Assembly (NCBI GenBank): GCA_019828595.1 | Contig: JAHQRK010000003.1 | Location: 992,001-1,056,000 of the forward strand | Length of the DNA stretch: 64,000 bases | Origin: Aphanomyces cochlioides | Lineage: Eukaryota; Oomycota; Saprolegniomycetes; Saprolegniales; Verrucalvaceae | Direction of reading: 5' to 3' | Part shown: piece by piece, positions 29,761 through 42,848 of the stretch | How the letters are laid out: each line of letters begins with the position of its first letter | How positions within the stretch are numbered: position 1 is the stretch's first letter | The notes under the pieces: generated by a model | What the model saw: only the letters and a program-made list of their open reading frames with translations | Database searches by the model: none | Told to the model about the DNA's origin: nothing | Program-made: the position numbers and the translations under genes

Positions 29761-31723
29761 TTACTGTTGTTGTTCGCCAAACGTGAAAACATTGACGTTG
29801 CCGGCATCGCCACCCAGACCAAATTGGAATTGTCCGTCTCGGACTTGTGCAGAGGTGGCGCCACCGTCATCGATATCTTCACCATGAAAGAATCGTTCAA
29901 TAAGAACTACCGACTTGTTGTAAATGTCTACACAAAGCAACGCCATCGTCAGCATTCTTCATCGATTGTAGTCCAACGTACCGTCAATTTCATGGTACTG
30001 AAGATTTTCAATACGACCGACGCCCTCGCAGTCTTCGACAACGCTCACATATGGGTTGACATGCGAGCCATTCGCTTCGCCTTCCTTTTCGCCCGTCTTC
30101 AAAATGTTATCCAGCCCTTCCAACGCGACGGAAATCAACTTAGGATCGTGCATTTCAAGCAGCGCACAAAGAGAAGGAATGCAACCTAGGAAGCTCACTT
30201 AGTCATCACAGGAGCGCGATGACAGACCCAAGTGAACGAGATATCGGATTTGTTCAGGAGATCCCGATGTCGCATTGGAAATCGCCCATGCTGCTTCTTT
30301 CTTGATGTCGAAATCCGCCTAGGAAGACGTCATGGAGCCGCCAAGAAGGGTTGCTATACCGTCTGGACGTAGTCAATCAAAATGGGGAAGATATCGGCGT
30401 CAAAGATGGTTTGAATCTGTTGCTCGTTGCCAGCGGTGATGTTGGACACCGTCCAGCATGCTTCTTTGCGAATGCCTTTCTTGGGCGAGTGGAGCAATGC
30501 ACTCAAGCATGGCAAGACATTCAAGTTGATCATGACCTAGCCCGTTGAGCCCATTGAGCCGTCCATTCAAGCAAAACAAGAGCACCTGAGTTTGAATGTC
30601 GTCACCCGTGACGATGTTGCCCACGGTGCGCAGGGCAGGAGTTTGGACCGACGGCGACGGGTGCATGAGAAGCTCAATGATGCGCTTGCACACGCCAGAT
30701 TCAATTATGGCTTGGATCTTTTCGTTGTTGCCGTCGCTGAGATAACTCAATGCCCAGCAAGCATCTGTCAATACTTCCTCGTCTTGGGTGTAAATGAGCT
30801 GCGCGAGCGTGGAGAGCGCCGGTCGAACACTATTGCAAGCATGTCAGAGTTTCGTCCTCCGCAGAATACTCAACTGGTCGAAGTGTGGCGCTGGTTTGCC
30901 GCGGCAAAAGTTGCTCAACGTCCAAGTTGCGTTGCGAAGCATGGTCGGCTTGGAGTTTTCAGAGAGTTGTTGCATCAATGGTTGCAGTGCGCCTGCGCTT
31001 AAGACGACGTCACGGCACTCAGGCGAATCGCCGGCAATATTGCCCAAAGCCCATACAGCTTGCTCACGCACATCGTCGTCGCGGCTCAGAAGAAGCTGAC
31101 AAAAGATTGGGACGGCATTGTGTTGGATGACCACACGGGTATGTTCAGACGTGCCCGAGGCAATATTGGTGAGCGCCCAAGCGGCTTCAAACTGAAGTCG
31201 GGGATTGTCTTCGCGCTTCAAGAATTCGACAAAGACTGGCACAACGCCAAGTTGGATGACTTGCTCGATCGGGGGATTCTTTTCTTCATGGAGAATACAC
31301 ATTAGGCTATCTGTGCATTCAAACAAACGAAGTCGTACCGATCGAGAGCATTTTGCGAAACCTGGTGACAGCATTCAATTGCTTGAGTGGCTCGGGGTTT
31401 TGGAGATCCATGGCCAATTGGGGCAACTCGTTGTTGATCTACCACCACTTAAGAGTACAACAGGGAGTGTCAGTACCTGTTGCTGGACTTGTGCATCCGC
31501 GGAATCAATTGGCGTCGCGACATCCATTTGAGTGGCGCCCTGTCATGAACAATCAAAATTGGTCGAAACGAGCATTCTACGCTACCGCCATGCGTCGTTT
31601 CTGCGCAAGCTGCTCATCGCGCTTGGACTTTCTGATCTGCACGGTCGTATCTTCACGACGTCGGCGGATCTCGTCGACATCAATCCCCTTCTTAAAGTTG
31701 CGTTGTCGCTCTTGGGATGCCAT
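29761..31723 (-). CDS. Importin subunit alpha (karyopherin alpha)
   Basis: Adapter that binds basic nuclear localisation signals and importin beta. Nine exons with eight introns of about 38-55 bp. The N-terminal IBB domain is basic ([33 protein letters not shown]). Armadillo repeats follow, with the family hallmarks [99 protein letters not shown] and [19 protein letters not shown]; the conserved Trp/Asn pairs that hold the signal peptide are present. The C-terminus has [15 protein letters not shown]. The donor at 30885 must be GTTGAG for the frame to continue into [13 protein letters not shown]. Confidence 0.96.
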
Positions 31724-31921
31724 GTTGGCCCGTTGACTTTGTCCAAGAAAAGTCGAAATGAGAAGCGAGGAAAAATTAGACTTGAATTTACTATACTGCC
31801 TGCAGGATTTCCAATCAAAACAACCAAGTATACAAAATCCAAGTCAGTTTTGATTTTTGCCACAGATAAACCAACTTCACGACGACAACGACACGACGAT
31901 CGAAAGGCGGCCATGGCATCT

Positions 31922-32930
31922 TCAGATGATTGTGTCTGTGACGGTGGGGGTTTTGGCAGCCGCATCGGGGTTCTTGCGGGTGCCATGGAAGGATTCAAGC
32001 GCGGAAATAAGCAAAGCTGACTGCTGGGCTTGATGCTGTTGGAGTTGTTGCATTTGCTGCATGAACAGCATTTGGTTTTGCTGGGCGAGACGGCTTTGCT
32101 CGGCGAGGAATGCCATTATGGCTTGGTTCGATTCGGCCTACATGAAACCGATTAGATGCTTGCAAGCTCAGCCTTGAAGCAGCGTACGAGCGTCATGTCT
32201 TTGAGATCAAATCGCTTGGTTTCATCGACCATAAAGGTCGACGGATCCAATCCCACGTCGTCAAATAAACCAGGTGGACGCAAAGGTGACAAACCCATCT
32301 CTGCCAGCTCTGCAATGTCATCAAACACGCGCGGTTCCAAGCCAAGCCGTAGTTGATCCCGATCATGCTTCATCAATATGGTTAATACGAGGTTGAACGG
32401 CCGACGGTACCTGATATTGAAAGAGCAGTTCATCCAAGTGTCGTCGGATTTCTTCGGGTTTCCAAAGTGCCAATGCAGGTTCGTCCACGTGGTGAAGATG
32501 TTCAAGGAGATACCATTGCCACTTGGGGCGTTCGTCGCGTATCGCTTCGTACTGGCGTCGAATCGTCAACGACACTTGAACACATGCTTGGGTTGCCTCT
32601 GGGCTCCTGGAGACAAGTCAGGAACACACGAGACGAGATTTCCCACCACAAACTCTTGGTCTTTTTAGCCGTGGGGTCCATGGACGCTTTCGCTTGCCGC
32701 CGTAGTTCACGCAGACGTCGTTTTTCTTCCTTCGCTTTCGCTTCCATCATGCGCTTCATACGCTTCATGTTTCGTGCAGCTTCCAACTTCGCTCGCTCTT
32801 CCGCGATCACATCTTTGGTACGATATGGACCTCGTTTCTTCCCTCGTCCATTTTGCGATGCTGCGTCGCCGTCACTGGACTCGGCCTTGTTGCCAGACAG
32901 CGGCGGCGCAGGATCGGCTTGTTCTTGCAT
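31922..32930 (-). CDS. Basic coiled-coil protein, nuclear?
   Basis: Four exons from ATG 32930 to the stop at 31922. An AT-hook-like segment (GRGKKRGPYRTKD) is followed by a strongly charged helix (ERAKLEAARNMKRMKRMMEA), a Trp-bearing middle (RPKWQWYLLEHLHHVDEPAL) and a Gln-rich C-terminus (QMLFMQQMQQLQQHQAQQSA). Splices remove 51, 43 and 50 bp; the last (32203-32154) takes DLKDMTL to AESNQAIM in phase. The composition suggests a nuclear or DNA-associated protein but no family is recognised. The next in-frame codons upstream of 32930 contain no ATG before a stop. Confidence 0.6.
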
Positions 32931-33202
32931 TCCACCGAGTAAAAATTGCCAATTCCCAACTGGCGGTGGCACTGAATTGTTCAAAATCCTGTTTACGAAT
33001 TGCCATATATTTTCAAATTTTCACACATTTAATTCGAATTCATACAAATTTTATGTTAATTAATTAATTCGCTCGTGAAAAACTTTCCCTGACTAAAAGA
33101 ACTTTCTTTCAAAAATATGATTACATTTTCATAAAATTACCTCGACATAAGAACCTTTCGGTACAATTTTGTGCCTGGGACAGTTTGAAAATTCGCGCAA
33201 GA

Positions 33203-35603
33203 TCATACAATCGTGAACCCAGTTGGGGCGGCTTGAAGAAGCACTTCGATCGCGGTTTGGACGAGCTCCTTCGTCGGGTAGAGCGGGAGATCGAGCCGAT
33301 TGAAGCACGCATGGGCGACAGGATACATCCCTGGAGTGTAATTTTTGCCAGAGATCGAAAAGTGGCAAATGTTGCCATCGTAGCTGGTTAAACCTGGCCA
33401 CCACGAGCATTTTAACAGGTTCTTCAGGTTGAAAAGCATACCTTTGAAGCCTTGGACGGGCACTCTTGATGAACCTGTACAAAACTGCAATAGCTTAGCT
33501 TGGTCTACTGCATTGAGAGACTCGACAACTTCCCAAAACCACTAGAGATTCAAGGTCAGCGTCGAAGTAGAGGGCAGCCTGTTTACAGAATAAACTGGAG
33601 AATCCTTGAGATTCGATGAGATGATTGTGTTGAGCTTCCAGTCGTGGACGTCAATGACAGACAAGCCACAGACGAGGAGTTCCAACTACGATGTAATCGT
33701 CAATCTAAACTTTGAGAGTTTTCGGTGACCACTTACCTCTTTGAAGTCGAAAGGAACAAGCAAAGCAGGTGGCAAAATGTCGTAAATGCCATGGAGAAGT
33801 GCAGCTAGTTGATGCTGTACGCGATCAAAGAGCAAGTAACGCACCTAGTCATCAATAAGTTCCATGAAGTCCTTGCTCGTACCATTCGAATGACATAATC
33901 ATGAGCGGAAGCTTTGGTCACGAGGACATTGGCTCCATTTGGAATCAACTCAACTTCGACAACTGAGTCTCCATTGCATTCCACGACTGAAAACGTCAGC
34001 GCAAGGTCTTCTACTTGGTCGGACTCAAGCACATGCATCAAGCTACACACACACAGCCACGATTGGAATTTCAGTCTCTGAGGAAAGAATTACCTCCTGT
34101 ACATGGGAGGGTCCATGCATTCAACGTCAAGCAACGTCATGGGAGAGCCCAGAATAGCTACCCAAGACAACAATCAAGCACTTTTCATCGAGAAGTTGGC
34201 TGGCGTACCTTTGAACAACACGGGACTGAATTGCAATGGCACGACTTGGCCAGACAAGATTGCTTGGGCGAGAAACCGACCCACGGCTCGGAATTCAGTG
34301 ATCCTTGGCAAACAAGTGAGCACCGAGGTTGAAAGACGAAATGCCTACTTGGTTTGCGACGCGGGATTGATGTAATAGCCGTTCGTATCGTGGTCGGCAA
34401 TCGAGAAGAGACCAAGGGATTCATCCATGATAGACTGAGCAACGACCATGTACCTAACAGTGGATTAAGAGCCAACTCAACGCAGCACTGCCTTACCATT
34501 CGCGCTGAACAGCACCAGCATCGATAGCAATCTCGCCTTCGAATTCATATCGCGTCGTGGCGCAACCCAAGTCACCGTCCAGCTGACTCAAGTGGGCTAA
34601 AGCCTCTTCAACGACGTGTTCTCGTCGTGTCTTGAATCTGAAATGGCTACGTTCGTTAGCATAAGATTGCATTGATGAAGTTTGTCGTACTGAGCTTCGT
34701 AAGGCAAGACTATTGTGCTGACTTGGTCGAGAAACCAAGCGTACTTGGCTGAAAACGCAAGACTTGACACATGCAAGAGCCCGCACCAAACTGGAAGGAG
34801 CAATTTTTCACCAACGACAGTGTTTTGGACGTCACTATCGTCAACAGAGAGCCACTCAAGACTAAGAGATGTGCTTTCTATCTCATCGTCTTGCGCTTGG
34901 CTAGCTCTGGCTTGGATGACACAGCCTTGAGTCTCAAACGCAGACGACTGGTCACCATGAAAGTGCCATTTCATTCCATCATTGACGACCGTGCGAGTCC
35001 AATTCTTCCGCGATCTATGGCACGAGTAAGAATAGCGCGAGGGTGGCAAGCAGGCAAACCTTGCACATTGTTGTCGATGTGTCAGAGGTTGCAAAGCCAC
35101 TGGCTCAATGGGCAGCGCGACCGAGGAGGAGAGTTCGGCTTTGTCTTTCACAGCTGGGCTTTGCGATGGCTTGTCGTAGGCCGTTCCACAGAGATGGCAG
35201 TGGAGTGTATCCACGAGGTTTTCAAACTGGCAGATGTCGCACTTCCATCGCTCGGCATGGACAAGTCTACAATCCGTTGTGGTCAAACGCAATAAAAAAA
35301 ACCTTGGGGTGTTACTGTTGCTCAACGTCGCCTCTTGTAAAGCCTGGCAAATGTTGCAAAAAGCTACAAGGCGTTCAGTTTTCCCTCTCGCGATCGATCT
35401 CACTTGTACTGGAGGAGGCTGGCTTGGGCCTCCGACGCTGGTCGGGGGCAATACTTGTCCCGCAGCATCGTGACGACTTTGCAAAGAATAAAGAACGATA
35501 CCAAGGCTATCATCGTTGGGTAGATCGTCGTGTCTCTTTCGTTGAAGTCTAATTGACGCCTGCGGAGGCCAAACTGCGGCGCCACTGCCGCATGCGATAC
35601 CAT
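33203..35603 (-). CDS. HECT-type E3 ubiquitin ligase with RanBP2-type zinc finger
   Basis: Transfers ubiquitin through a thioester. The model has over ten exons with short introns. The N-terminus carries a hydrophobic segment (TMIALVSFFILCKVV), then a zinc finger ERWKCDICQFENLVDTLHCH with LCG, the C-x2-C..C-x2-C form of RanBP2 fingers. The C-terminal HECT domain reads FEGEIAIDAGAVQREW, RAVGRFLAQAILSGQ, VEDLALTFSVVE, WFWEVVESL, FCTGSSRVPVQGF and the catalytic AHACFNRLDLPLYPTKE, with cysteine 50-60 residues from the end. The 5' exon around 35400-35600 (start taken at 35603) and its join to the zinc-finger exon are uncertain. A cross-family mix of zinc finger and HECT occurs in protists. Confidence 0.85.
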
Positions 35604-35821
35604 GTTAAGCACTGCAGAAGCAAGTTCATCAACCCAGATGTCATGACCACCATGGTGAGACACACACATCCATTCACCCACCCACATTGCACCAGATACC
35701 CGGTATTTGAGAAAAATATCCGACAGATACGTCGGATGGCATCGGTTCAATGACAAAACACAACCACATTCAACGTTAGATCTTTGCTTCAGTGGCCTTC
35801 TTTGCAGCAGAAAAGAATTTG

Positions 35822-36580
35822 ATGGCCGGATCCGACTTGGCTCTGCGCGTGACCGTCAGCGCCGTGCTTGGCACGGCTGTTGTGTACTTTTCGACGGTCT
35901 TATTCCCTGCGATCCGCAATGTGTCGCTCTCGGAAGGCTTTGACCACATCTTGTCGAATGTGTGGGCGACTTGCGCATTGATCGACTACGTGACAGGACT
36001 TTCGTTCACGCTGCCGTACTTTTGGCTCCGATCGCCCAATGCAATCGTCGGCACAATCGTCGTCGTCGTTTGCTTTGGAATGGGCAACGTCGTGTCCGTT
36101 GCGCTCTTTGTCGGCTTCATCCTCTTCAGCGGCTCGTCGATCCGTGAAGCAATCTTGCCATTGAATCATCCTTTGACAGCAGCGCCAAACACCAAGACGT
36201 GGGGCGTCACCATCTTCCAGTGGGTCATTTCAATCATTGGCCTCATCTACTGGGTCTTCTTGATTTATTCGGTCGTCAAGCAACCAGTCTCTGCTGGGTG
36301 GACATTTATCACTTCCGATACGTGGTCGTACGTGACGTTTGTCGATGTGCTCACGGGTGTCTCCATGGTTGCGACGTATATCCTCGTTCGTGAACTGCGC
36401 AGCGACAACATCATTGTGCCTCTCCTTTGGTTTGTCGCCCTTGCTCTCCTTGGCAATGGCGTCACTGTCATTTACTTGCTCTATATCAGCGCAGGACCGA
36501 TGGCTGGGCCCTCGCTCGATGAAGTCTTCCTCTGGGGAGGCGAACCTGGCGAACGCGTCCCCCTCGTCAAGACCAAATGA
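35822..36580 (+). CDS. Multi-pass membrane protein (DUF1475-like?)
   Basis: A single frame of 252 residues from ATG 35822. Seven or so hydrophobic segments are visible, for example VTVSAVLGTAVVYFSTVLF, VGTIVVVVCFGMGNVVSVAL, VTIFQWVISIIGLIYWVFLI and VPLLWFVALALLGNGVTVIY. Pairs such as SNVWATCALIDYVTGLSFTL and SDTWSYVTFVDVLTGVSMVA repeat the same pattern, suggesting internal duplication of a three-helix unit. The pattern W..V..VD...G recalls the DUF1475 family of unknown function. No signal peptide cleavage site is evident. Confidence 0.75.
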   Translation: MAGSDLALRVTVSAVLGTAVVYFSTVLFPAIRNVSLSEGFDHILSNVWATCALIDYVTGLSFTLPYFWLRSPNAIVGTIVVVVCFGMGNVVSVALFVGFILFSGSSIREAILPLNHPLTAAPNTKTWGVTIFQWVISIIGLIYWVFLIYSVVKQPVSAGWTFITSDTWSYVTFVDVLTGVSMVATYILVRELRSDNIIVPLLWFVALALLGNGVTVIYLLYISAGPMAGPSLDEVFLWGGEPGERVPLVKTK

Positions 36581-37451
36581 CTATAAAGCTTATCTGCATA
36601 ACATGAACCTCCTTTGCTTTTCTTCGTCGGAGCCAAAGTTGCTCATCGATGGGAAGTAAACACAGCCAGAGCTTTCAAAAGCAGGACCGTCTTGTCGTGT
36701 ATTCTAATCGCGACCAATTCCTAAAGCATTCTCGTCGTGCCACGTCATAGCCAACAATCATGGCTGCGCTGGAGTCACAAGAGTTTTCGTCAAAGAATTC
36801 TTGCACCCAATCAGGTGAGTCTATCTGGGTCTAACTCTGATGCAGGCCAAACCAGATTGCACAGACACGGAGAAAGCCTCGTACAGTCTCCTCCTTCCAT
36901 CTCTTCGTCATGTCGTCAAGTTTTCGTTTCCACTACGTTCTCGAGTTGGATCTGTCAGTCGCCAGACGATCGTGGAACTTGAGACGTCTATTCTAGCTCG
37001 CAGCTTGCGACTAAACTGACCATTGCATATCTATTCCAAGTACTGTAGAGCATCAAGATATAGGAAGCCTTTCATCTCCCCAGCGAGATAAACGAGCCGC
37101 TCACTGAGCGCCGCGGGGTGTGCAACTTGGATTGTTTGTAAGTTGGACACATCAAATCATATCGAGAGCGCCAGCACATGGCGAGACTACGCGACCATCG
37201 CGTCTTGTCCGCAGCAGTCTACAAGAGCAGTCAACTCTGTGGATTTCATGGAATCTTGTCGCCTGTCAACTTGGTGGACAAAGTTGTCCTGAGAACGGTC
37301 ATTTCGACGTCGGTGGAATATTCGTGTGAGCCGGGTCTCTGGGAAATAAAAAATATTTTTTTCGGTGAAATTTCAGCAGACTTGGGCTGAAAAAACCTTT
37401 TTTTCACTCTCAGAATTGACCGTTGGCAACGAAAAGATCGAATTGAGCTCG
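36581..37451. other. Gap before the UBR gene
   Basis: About 870 bp. A possible two-exon open frame at 36738-37017 (SYSLLLPSLRHVVKFSFPLR) has no good start codon, and its ATG-based alternative (36759) shifts frame after the intron, so I do not call it. The rest, including a T- and A-rich tract at 37340-37410, is probably the promoter of the UBR gene. Confidence 0.4.
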
Positions 37452-40400
37452 ATGGACATCGCACTGCCGCCTTTGGACGGTCTTGAGACGAATCAAACGA
37501 CACCACGCGACGTCTACCGCAGTCTAAAGTATGCGGTCCTGGATCCGCTGCACAGATCGGCTCTGTCTGCTCATTTGGCCGCAAATTTGCTCAAAATGTC
37601 CGATTCTGGTGCGCACAACCTCTTCAAAGTTCTCGACTACATTCTCACGCAACGCACCATGTCCCTTGATGCCTTTCTAGCGTTGCGTACAAAACTCTAT
37701 GGATCGTCCAACAGAACGAAATGCGAAGAAGTATGGAATGGCGACCATATTGCGTACCGCTGTCGAACGTGCGGCCTTTCTGACTCGAGCTGCATGTGTG
37801 TGGGTTGCTTTGACCCAGCGCAGCATGAAAACCACGATTACCGCATCTATCGGTGTAGTTATGGAGGCTGCTGTGACTGTGGTGACGATCTGGCCTGGAA
37901 ACCTTCAGGATTTTGCTCAAAACACTCGACTGCAACGTCTGAAGCCTCAAGTCTGCTTCGATTGCCGTCTGACGAAGCAGCTTCAGTCGAAGTGGTTGTC
38001 GACACTCTGCTACAATGTATCACTGGCATCATTCAGCGAGTATACGACGAATTCACGAAACCTGCTACGATCGATTTCACGCATGTGATTGACAAACAAC
38101 GGTGGAAGTCTTCGCTTCCTCGATCGTTTTCAGTGCTATCCATGGCCTCCCAGACACTCGTAGCTCGTCTTTCACTTTGCTTGTTGCATCTGCAATCCTT
38201 AGCCACAAGTTGTCTGCAGTACCGAGCTGCGATCTGTCGGCAATTTTTAAATCCAGTGTCTGGCGTCGCTGTGGTCGCTCCTCGCGGGTTTGTGTGTGGC
38301 CATGTTATTTATCTAAAACTTGGATGCAGGGCCGACGTGCTTGAATTCTGGCTCACATTTGGAGTACTCTTGCCAACTGACAGCGTTGACGCGATTGGCG
38401 TCTTCTTCCTCAAGTTGCTCATGGACAAAGACTTCAAAGCTCTTTTCACAGTGCGATTCCTAGACGCTTATGCGTTCTACATCCAGCTCTTCAAGCAAGC
38501 CGACAACAGCGACGGCAGCCATACGCGGAAACACATCAGTCGCTACATCGATCGTCTCTTTTGCCAATTGTTCCACAGTACGGCGCAATTGCGAGAAATG
38601 GACACGTCGGCTGTCTTGTCGTTTGTCGTGCTGTGCAACCTTGTTGGAATAAATTTCTTGTAGGAAAACCCATGCGCCACTGCACGGCTTGCCGTTGACT
38701 TCAAACGCCCGCTTGACCCTCAGTGAAGCGCTGACGTGTTATCTCGTCAAGCAGCTTGGTTTTGTCTTGGCAACGTCCGCATCTCGATCTCCAACGCTAC
38801 GCACGAACCATCCTTGGATCAAAACGCGCGTCTATGCTCGCTTCTGCTCTGAATTGCGATGCTTACTAGTCCACTCGGATTTTTCGATCCAAGTCATTGA
38901 CACATCCTGGGCGTCAGCAGAGGTAAAATCAGCTCCATTCGACTTGTTTGAATGTTTTCTGTGAGCTTAGCTCGATCAAGAGTCAATCTACGCTGAGTTG
39001 TTGCGTGTTTTGTGCTCAATGCAATTAATGGACATACAAGTCAAGCAAGTTGGCCGCCACGTCGAATTTGGCTCGGATGCGTGGCAGGCGGCATTTGTCT
39101 TGGACTATGAAATCATGTTGGTGTGGCAACACATCCTCAATGGCTTTAAACAGGCACTGACGACGGCTCACGACTCAAAATCGCTTGCTCAACGATGGCT
39201 TGATCCCATTTCCAAACAGCTAGAAGCATGGTGGCAGCATGTCAAGCTAGAACCAAGTCCAGACACGAATGTCCAGCGGCAAGTGACATACTTTGCACGA
39301 AAAGACCTCGTCGACCGTAGCGCCAGTAGCATGCATTTACCACTGCATCATTTTTGGGCGAGTATGCTCGATGAAGCTCATCGGACAGGTACAATAAACT
39401 GCTCAAAGAATGGCGAGAGACTCTAACTTGCGAACTGTAGAATCGAATGAGTGGCTGTGGACACTCGTTCAGTCATACGACCGGTCTTTCTGGCTTCGAT
39501 GCACGGTTCACCCGATCCTTGTCCAAGATTTTGTTCGGTCGATCAAATGCCAAGAGTGGATTCGCAATGGACAGAGCATGTGGCATCAAGTGATACACTA
39601 CCATTCGCGGCATTGGCGCTATCATGGCCTACACAACGATCTCTTCTTAATGCAATTGGCAGCAGCAGCACTGCCGCCGTCAGTTTGGACATCTGTGTTT
39701 TTATCGCAATGGCTGCACCACACTCAGTGGGAGAATCTCAACATGATTGACGAAGGACTTAAAGCTATATTGCAAGTTGTGCTTGATCCAACAAAAATTG
39801 CTGCCCTGCCTCCGTGGGAGCTACTGGTTTCCTGGAAAAGACTCCACTTGTCGCTGATTAACGTTGTAGATGCGCAATGTCGTCCATTGTCTAAGCATTG
39901 GTCCTCTCACACGCTCGGAAGTTGCTGCCAAATGCGATCTCCGCCTCGTCGAACTTGTGAAATCCGCCACGGGTGACGACGAGGAAGAGATTTTCAGTCG
40001 CTTGCTCAACCAAGTTGGAGTGTTGGCGTCTGGCGTTGCCGCAGATACATCTCCTTACATGGTTCTTCGCGGTGTTGATGGGAACAGCGGAAGCGTCGGT
40101 ACGACGACTTATATGCTCAAACCTGAAGCATGGAGTCAAGTGTGTCCTCTCTTTGAATGTTTTACAGCGATGGATGTTCAAAAATGTGAGCAAAATGCAC
40201 TCGACCATGACAAGACAATGCAGCTCTTGCCCGTGCTGCAATACGTCCGTCCGGCCATGAAAGTGTCTGGAAGCATCCACGGCCTTATGGTCACACATGT
40301 CCTGGCCTGCCGCAACGTTCTCGCATTGGTTTTCTGGATTTTACATGAACACAACGAAGCCGACGGACTTGTCCACACGGCGCTGTACTATCTCTACATC

Positions 40401-42472
40401 AGTACATCGTTGCTTCCGTCGACTCAGGTCACGCCACCGCCATTTATCACACCCCATGACCGCTTGAATGCAATCGCCGCGGCATTTGGAGGTACGTCTT
40501 GACTGGAAAACCCCATTTGATGTGTACCTCGAAGGAACAACATGGTGGGATCACTTGACGGTGGATGTCAAAATTGGGACACCTCCGACTTCTTTCCTGG
40601 CCTTGGTTCTTGCCTTGGTGCCTCGCTATCCTTTGGCTGCCAAGATCTGCGAGGCCATCCAGGCGACGACAGCTACTGTCGACACAAAGTTGCCACAACC
40701 AATGCCAACGAATTCATGCTCCAAGCCGCTTGCTCCTGCGACACTGAGTGCTAAGGAACGACAAGCAAAAATCCTCGCCAAGTTGAAAGCGCAACAGGAG
40801 GCTTTCTTGATCGCCCAACTCCACAAAGTTCCCGACGCTCTGCCGCTTTTGGATACGACGCCGTCCACGATTAAAGACAAGGAAGACGTTGACGACATTG
40901 AGCCACTTGGTTCACCACCTCGTCTGCAGAACGAAGAGGAAACAATGTGCAGCTTATGCCATGAAGCCAAGACCAATGCGCTGCATTTCATGGGCTTTTT
41001 AACGCCGACTAAGATTGCTACCAAAACTCAGCCAGCCTTCAGCGTACGCGTTGCCGCTACTCTGTTTTGGTTTATCACTCTGCTTTGTAGACTAAAGTCG
41101 AGTGCCACATTCGTATATGTGGCCACAGCGTCCATCGATCATGCATGGAAGCTTACTTGGTCGCCCTTCGTGCCACACACAACGAAGAGCGTTTACTGAG
41201 TCGCGAGCATGAAGAGTTTCTATGCCCTGTTTGTCGTCGTCTGTGCAACACACTCGTGCCACTAACGCTCTCGACTCCTAATCATGGCATTGCCGACGAC
41301 AGTTTGGATCCCGATGTCGTTGCTCTAGCCACGAAAGTCCATCAAATCGTCGGTGATCCATCACCTCCTTCGCGGCACACTCTGGTGAACCTTTTTGCCC
41401 ATTGCCTCTACATTGCGACAGTAAGAAGTCTGCACAAGTTGATGCTGTACAATGACTCACTATAGCTGTCGTTGCAAGCAATCGACATCGGTGAAGAAGA
41501 ACATGAGATTGCAGAGAGGCTGGATCCAACAGCCAGGAGGACACTAGAGCACCTTTTTTCGATCTTGCAACCATGTACATCACTTGAAAGCTCAAACTTG
41601 GCAACCAAGTTGATCTACGCTGTATTAAACCCAGCTGACGAAAATCGAGGCGCTGAAACATCCCGACTGCTCACAAAAGACAGGTCTACTGATGAAGATG
41701 GAGCTCAATTTGCTCTAGCCCAACGGCAACTGCGTAAGTTTTTGGTGTCCAGTCGTTGGGAGGACGTAATGGCGCTGTAGACGTATTGCGCTTCATAGTG
41801 CAATCAAAGGAAGCGATCACAGCGCGGCTGAGGGACGTATTTGATGTTATAGAAGCAAGCAACAAGGTTGCCCTGTGCTATCGTCGGTGGCTAAACTCCT
41901 TGTCTAGTTTTCGCTTGACTCTCCAGCATTCCAATTGATTCAGTTGCCCAAGCTGTATGTGGACATTTACTTGAAATATTGCCAGAGAACTGTAACATGT
42001 GAAGTGTGCCACCAAGCTCCGACACATCCCGCGCTTTGTTTACTCTGTGGCGTGCGTTCCTCGTCTATTTTATTCCTTTAATGCTGCGGTAGACACTTGT
42101 TTGTTGTTATGCGCCATGTTGTGCTGGAGAAGACGGTGTGGGTGAATGCACAAACCACGTTAGGAAATGCGGAGTTGGCTTTGGCGTGTTTCTGCTCCTG
42201 AGAGCTTGCACAGTACGACGATTGACTCACTGGAGGGGTGTTGAGAGCTGCTGTAGGTTCTGCTTTTGCTCGGACATGGACGCTGCTGTATCTGGGGCAG
42301 TCTCTACTTGGATCGGAATGGCGAAGAAGATGCATACTTTCGTCGAGGCAAGCCATTGTACCTGAATCACGAGCGATTAGCAGCGTTGACGCGGCTCGTG
42401 GTGCTGCACGGATTCACAGAAAGCACGGCGTTGCTCAACAACACGACGAGGCGAGACGGCACGCGGTATTAA
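37452..42472 (+). CDS. UBR-box N-recognin E3 ubiquitin ligase
   Basis: Recognises destabilising N-terminal residues (N-degron pathway) and ubiquitinates substrates. Thirteen exons with twelve introns (41-52 bp) sum exactly to 1494 codons. The UBR zinc-binding box lies at about residues 95-165: CEEVWNGDHIAYRCRTCGLS, CMCVGCFDPAQHENHDYRIY, GGCCDCGDDLAWKPSGFCSK. Downstream are a helix typical of the family (SAKERQAKILAKLKAQQEAF), a RING-H2-like part (MCSLCHEA, HIRICGHSVHRSCMEAYL, EEFLCPVCRRLCN) and the conserved C-terminal block (GVGFGVFLLLRAC, then YLDRNGEEDAYFRRGKPLYL). The 87 bases before 37452 stay open but have no ATG. Orthology to UBR1/2/3 is not resolved. Confidence 0.93.
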
Positions 42473-42496
42473 ACCAAAACGAAATCGAGCACATAT

Positions 42497-42848
42497 CTAT
42501 TGTTGGGTGGATGGAGGTGGAATAGGACGCAACAAGTGTTGAATACGGTAGTTGAGCTTGGCCACTTCCTTCTTGAGGGCCGCATTTTCTTCCACAAGAG
42601 CTTCGTTGCTAGCAGAAGCCGCAGGGGCAGCCGCAGTCGTCGCACGCGCTTGTTCTTCCGCTCGCAACGTGTCGCGAATGCCACGCAGGCTCACGAGGAG
42701 CTTCTTTTGGAATTCAACGAGATCGCCGCCGGTAGCAGCGCCAAGCGACTTTTCAACTGCACCCAAGCGCGTTTCAATGCTCTACGTCGCGTCAGGCTAG
42801 CTCCAAGTCTCATCAACTTACCGCAACTTTGCCTTCGACTCGGTCCAT
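42497..42848 (-). CDS. Small coiled-coil protein, 103 residues
   Basis: Two exons (42848-42822 and 42781-42497) joined by a 40-bp intron. MDRVEGKVA is followed by SIETRLGAVEKSLGAATGGD, then a helix (QKKLLVSLRGIRDTLRAEEQ), an Ala-rich linker and a leucine-zipper-like helix (VEENAALKKEVAKLNYRIQH) ending in PPPSTQQ. It converges with the UBR gene (24 bp apart) and diverges from the next gene with a 198-bp shared upstream region. Function unknown. Confidence 0.7.

Noticed and set aside
36738..37017. Small two-exon gene before the UBR ligase
   Set aside because: The attractive frame has no ATG and the ATG frame does not join it through the likely intron.
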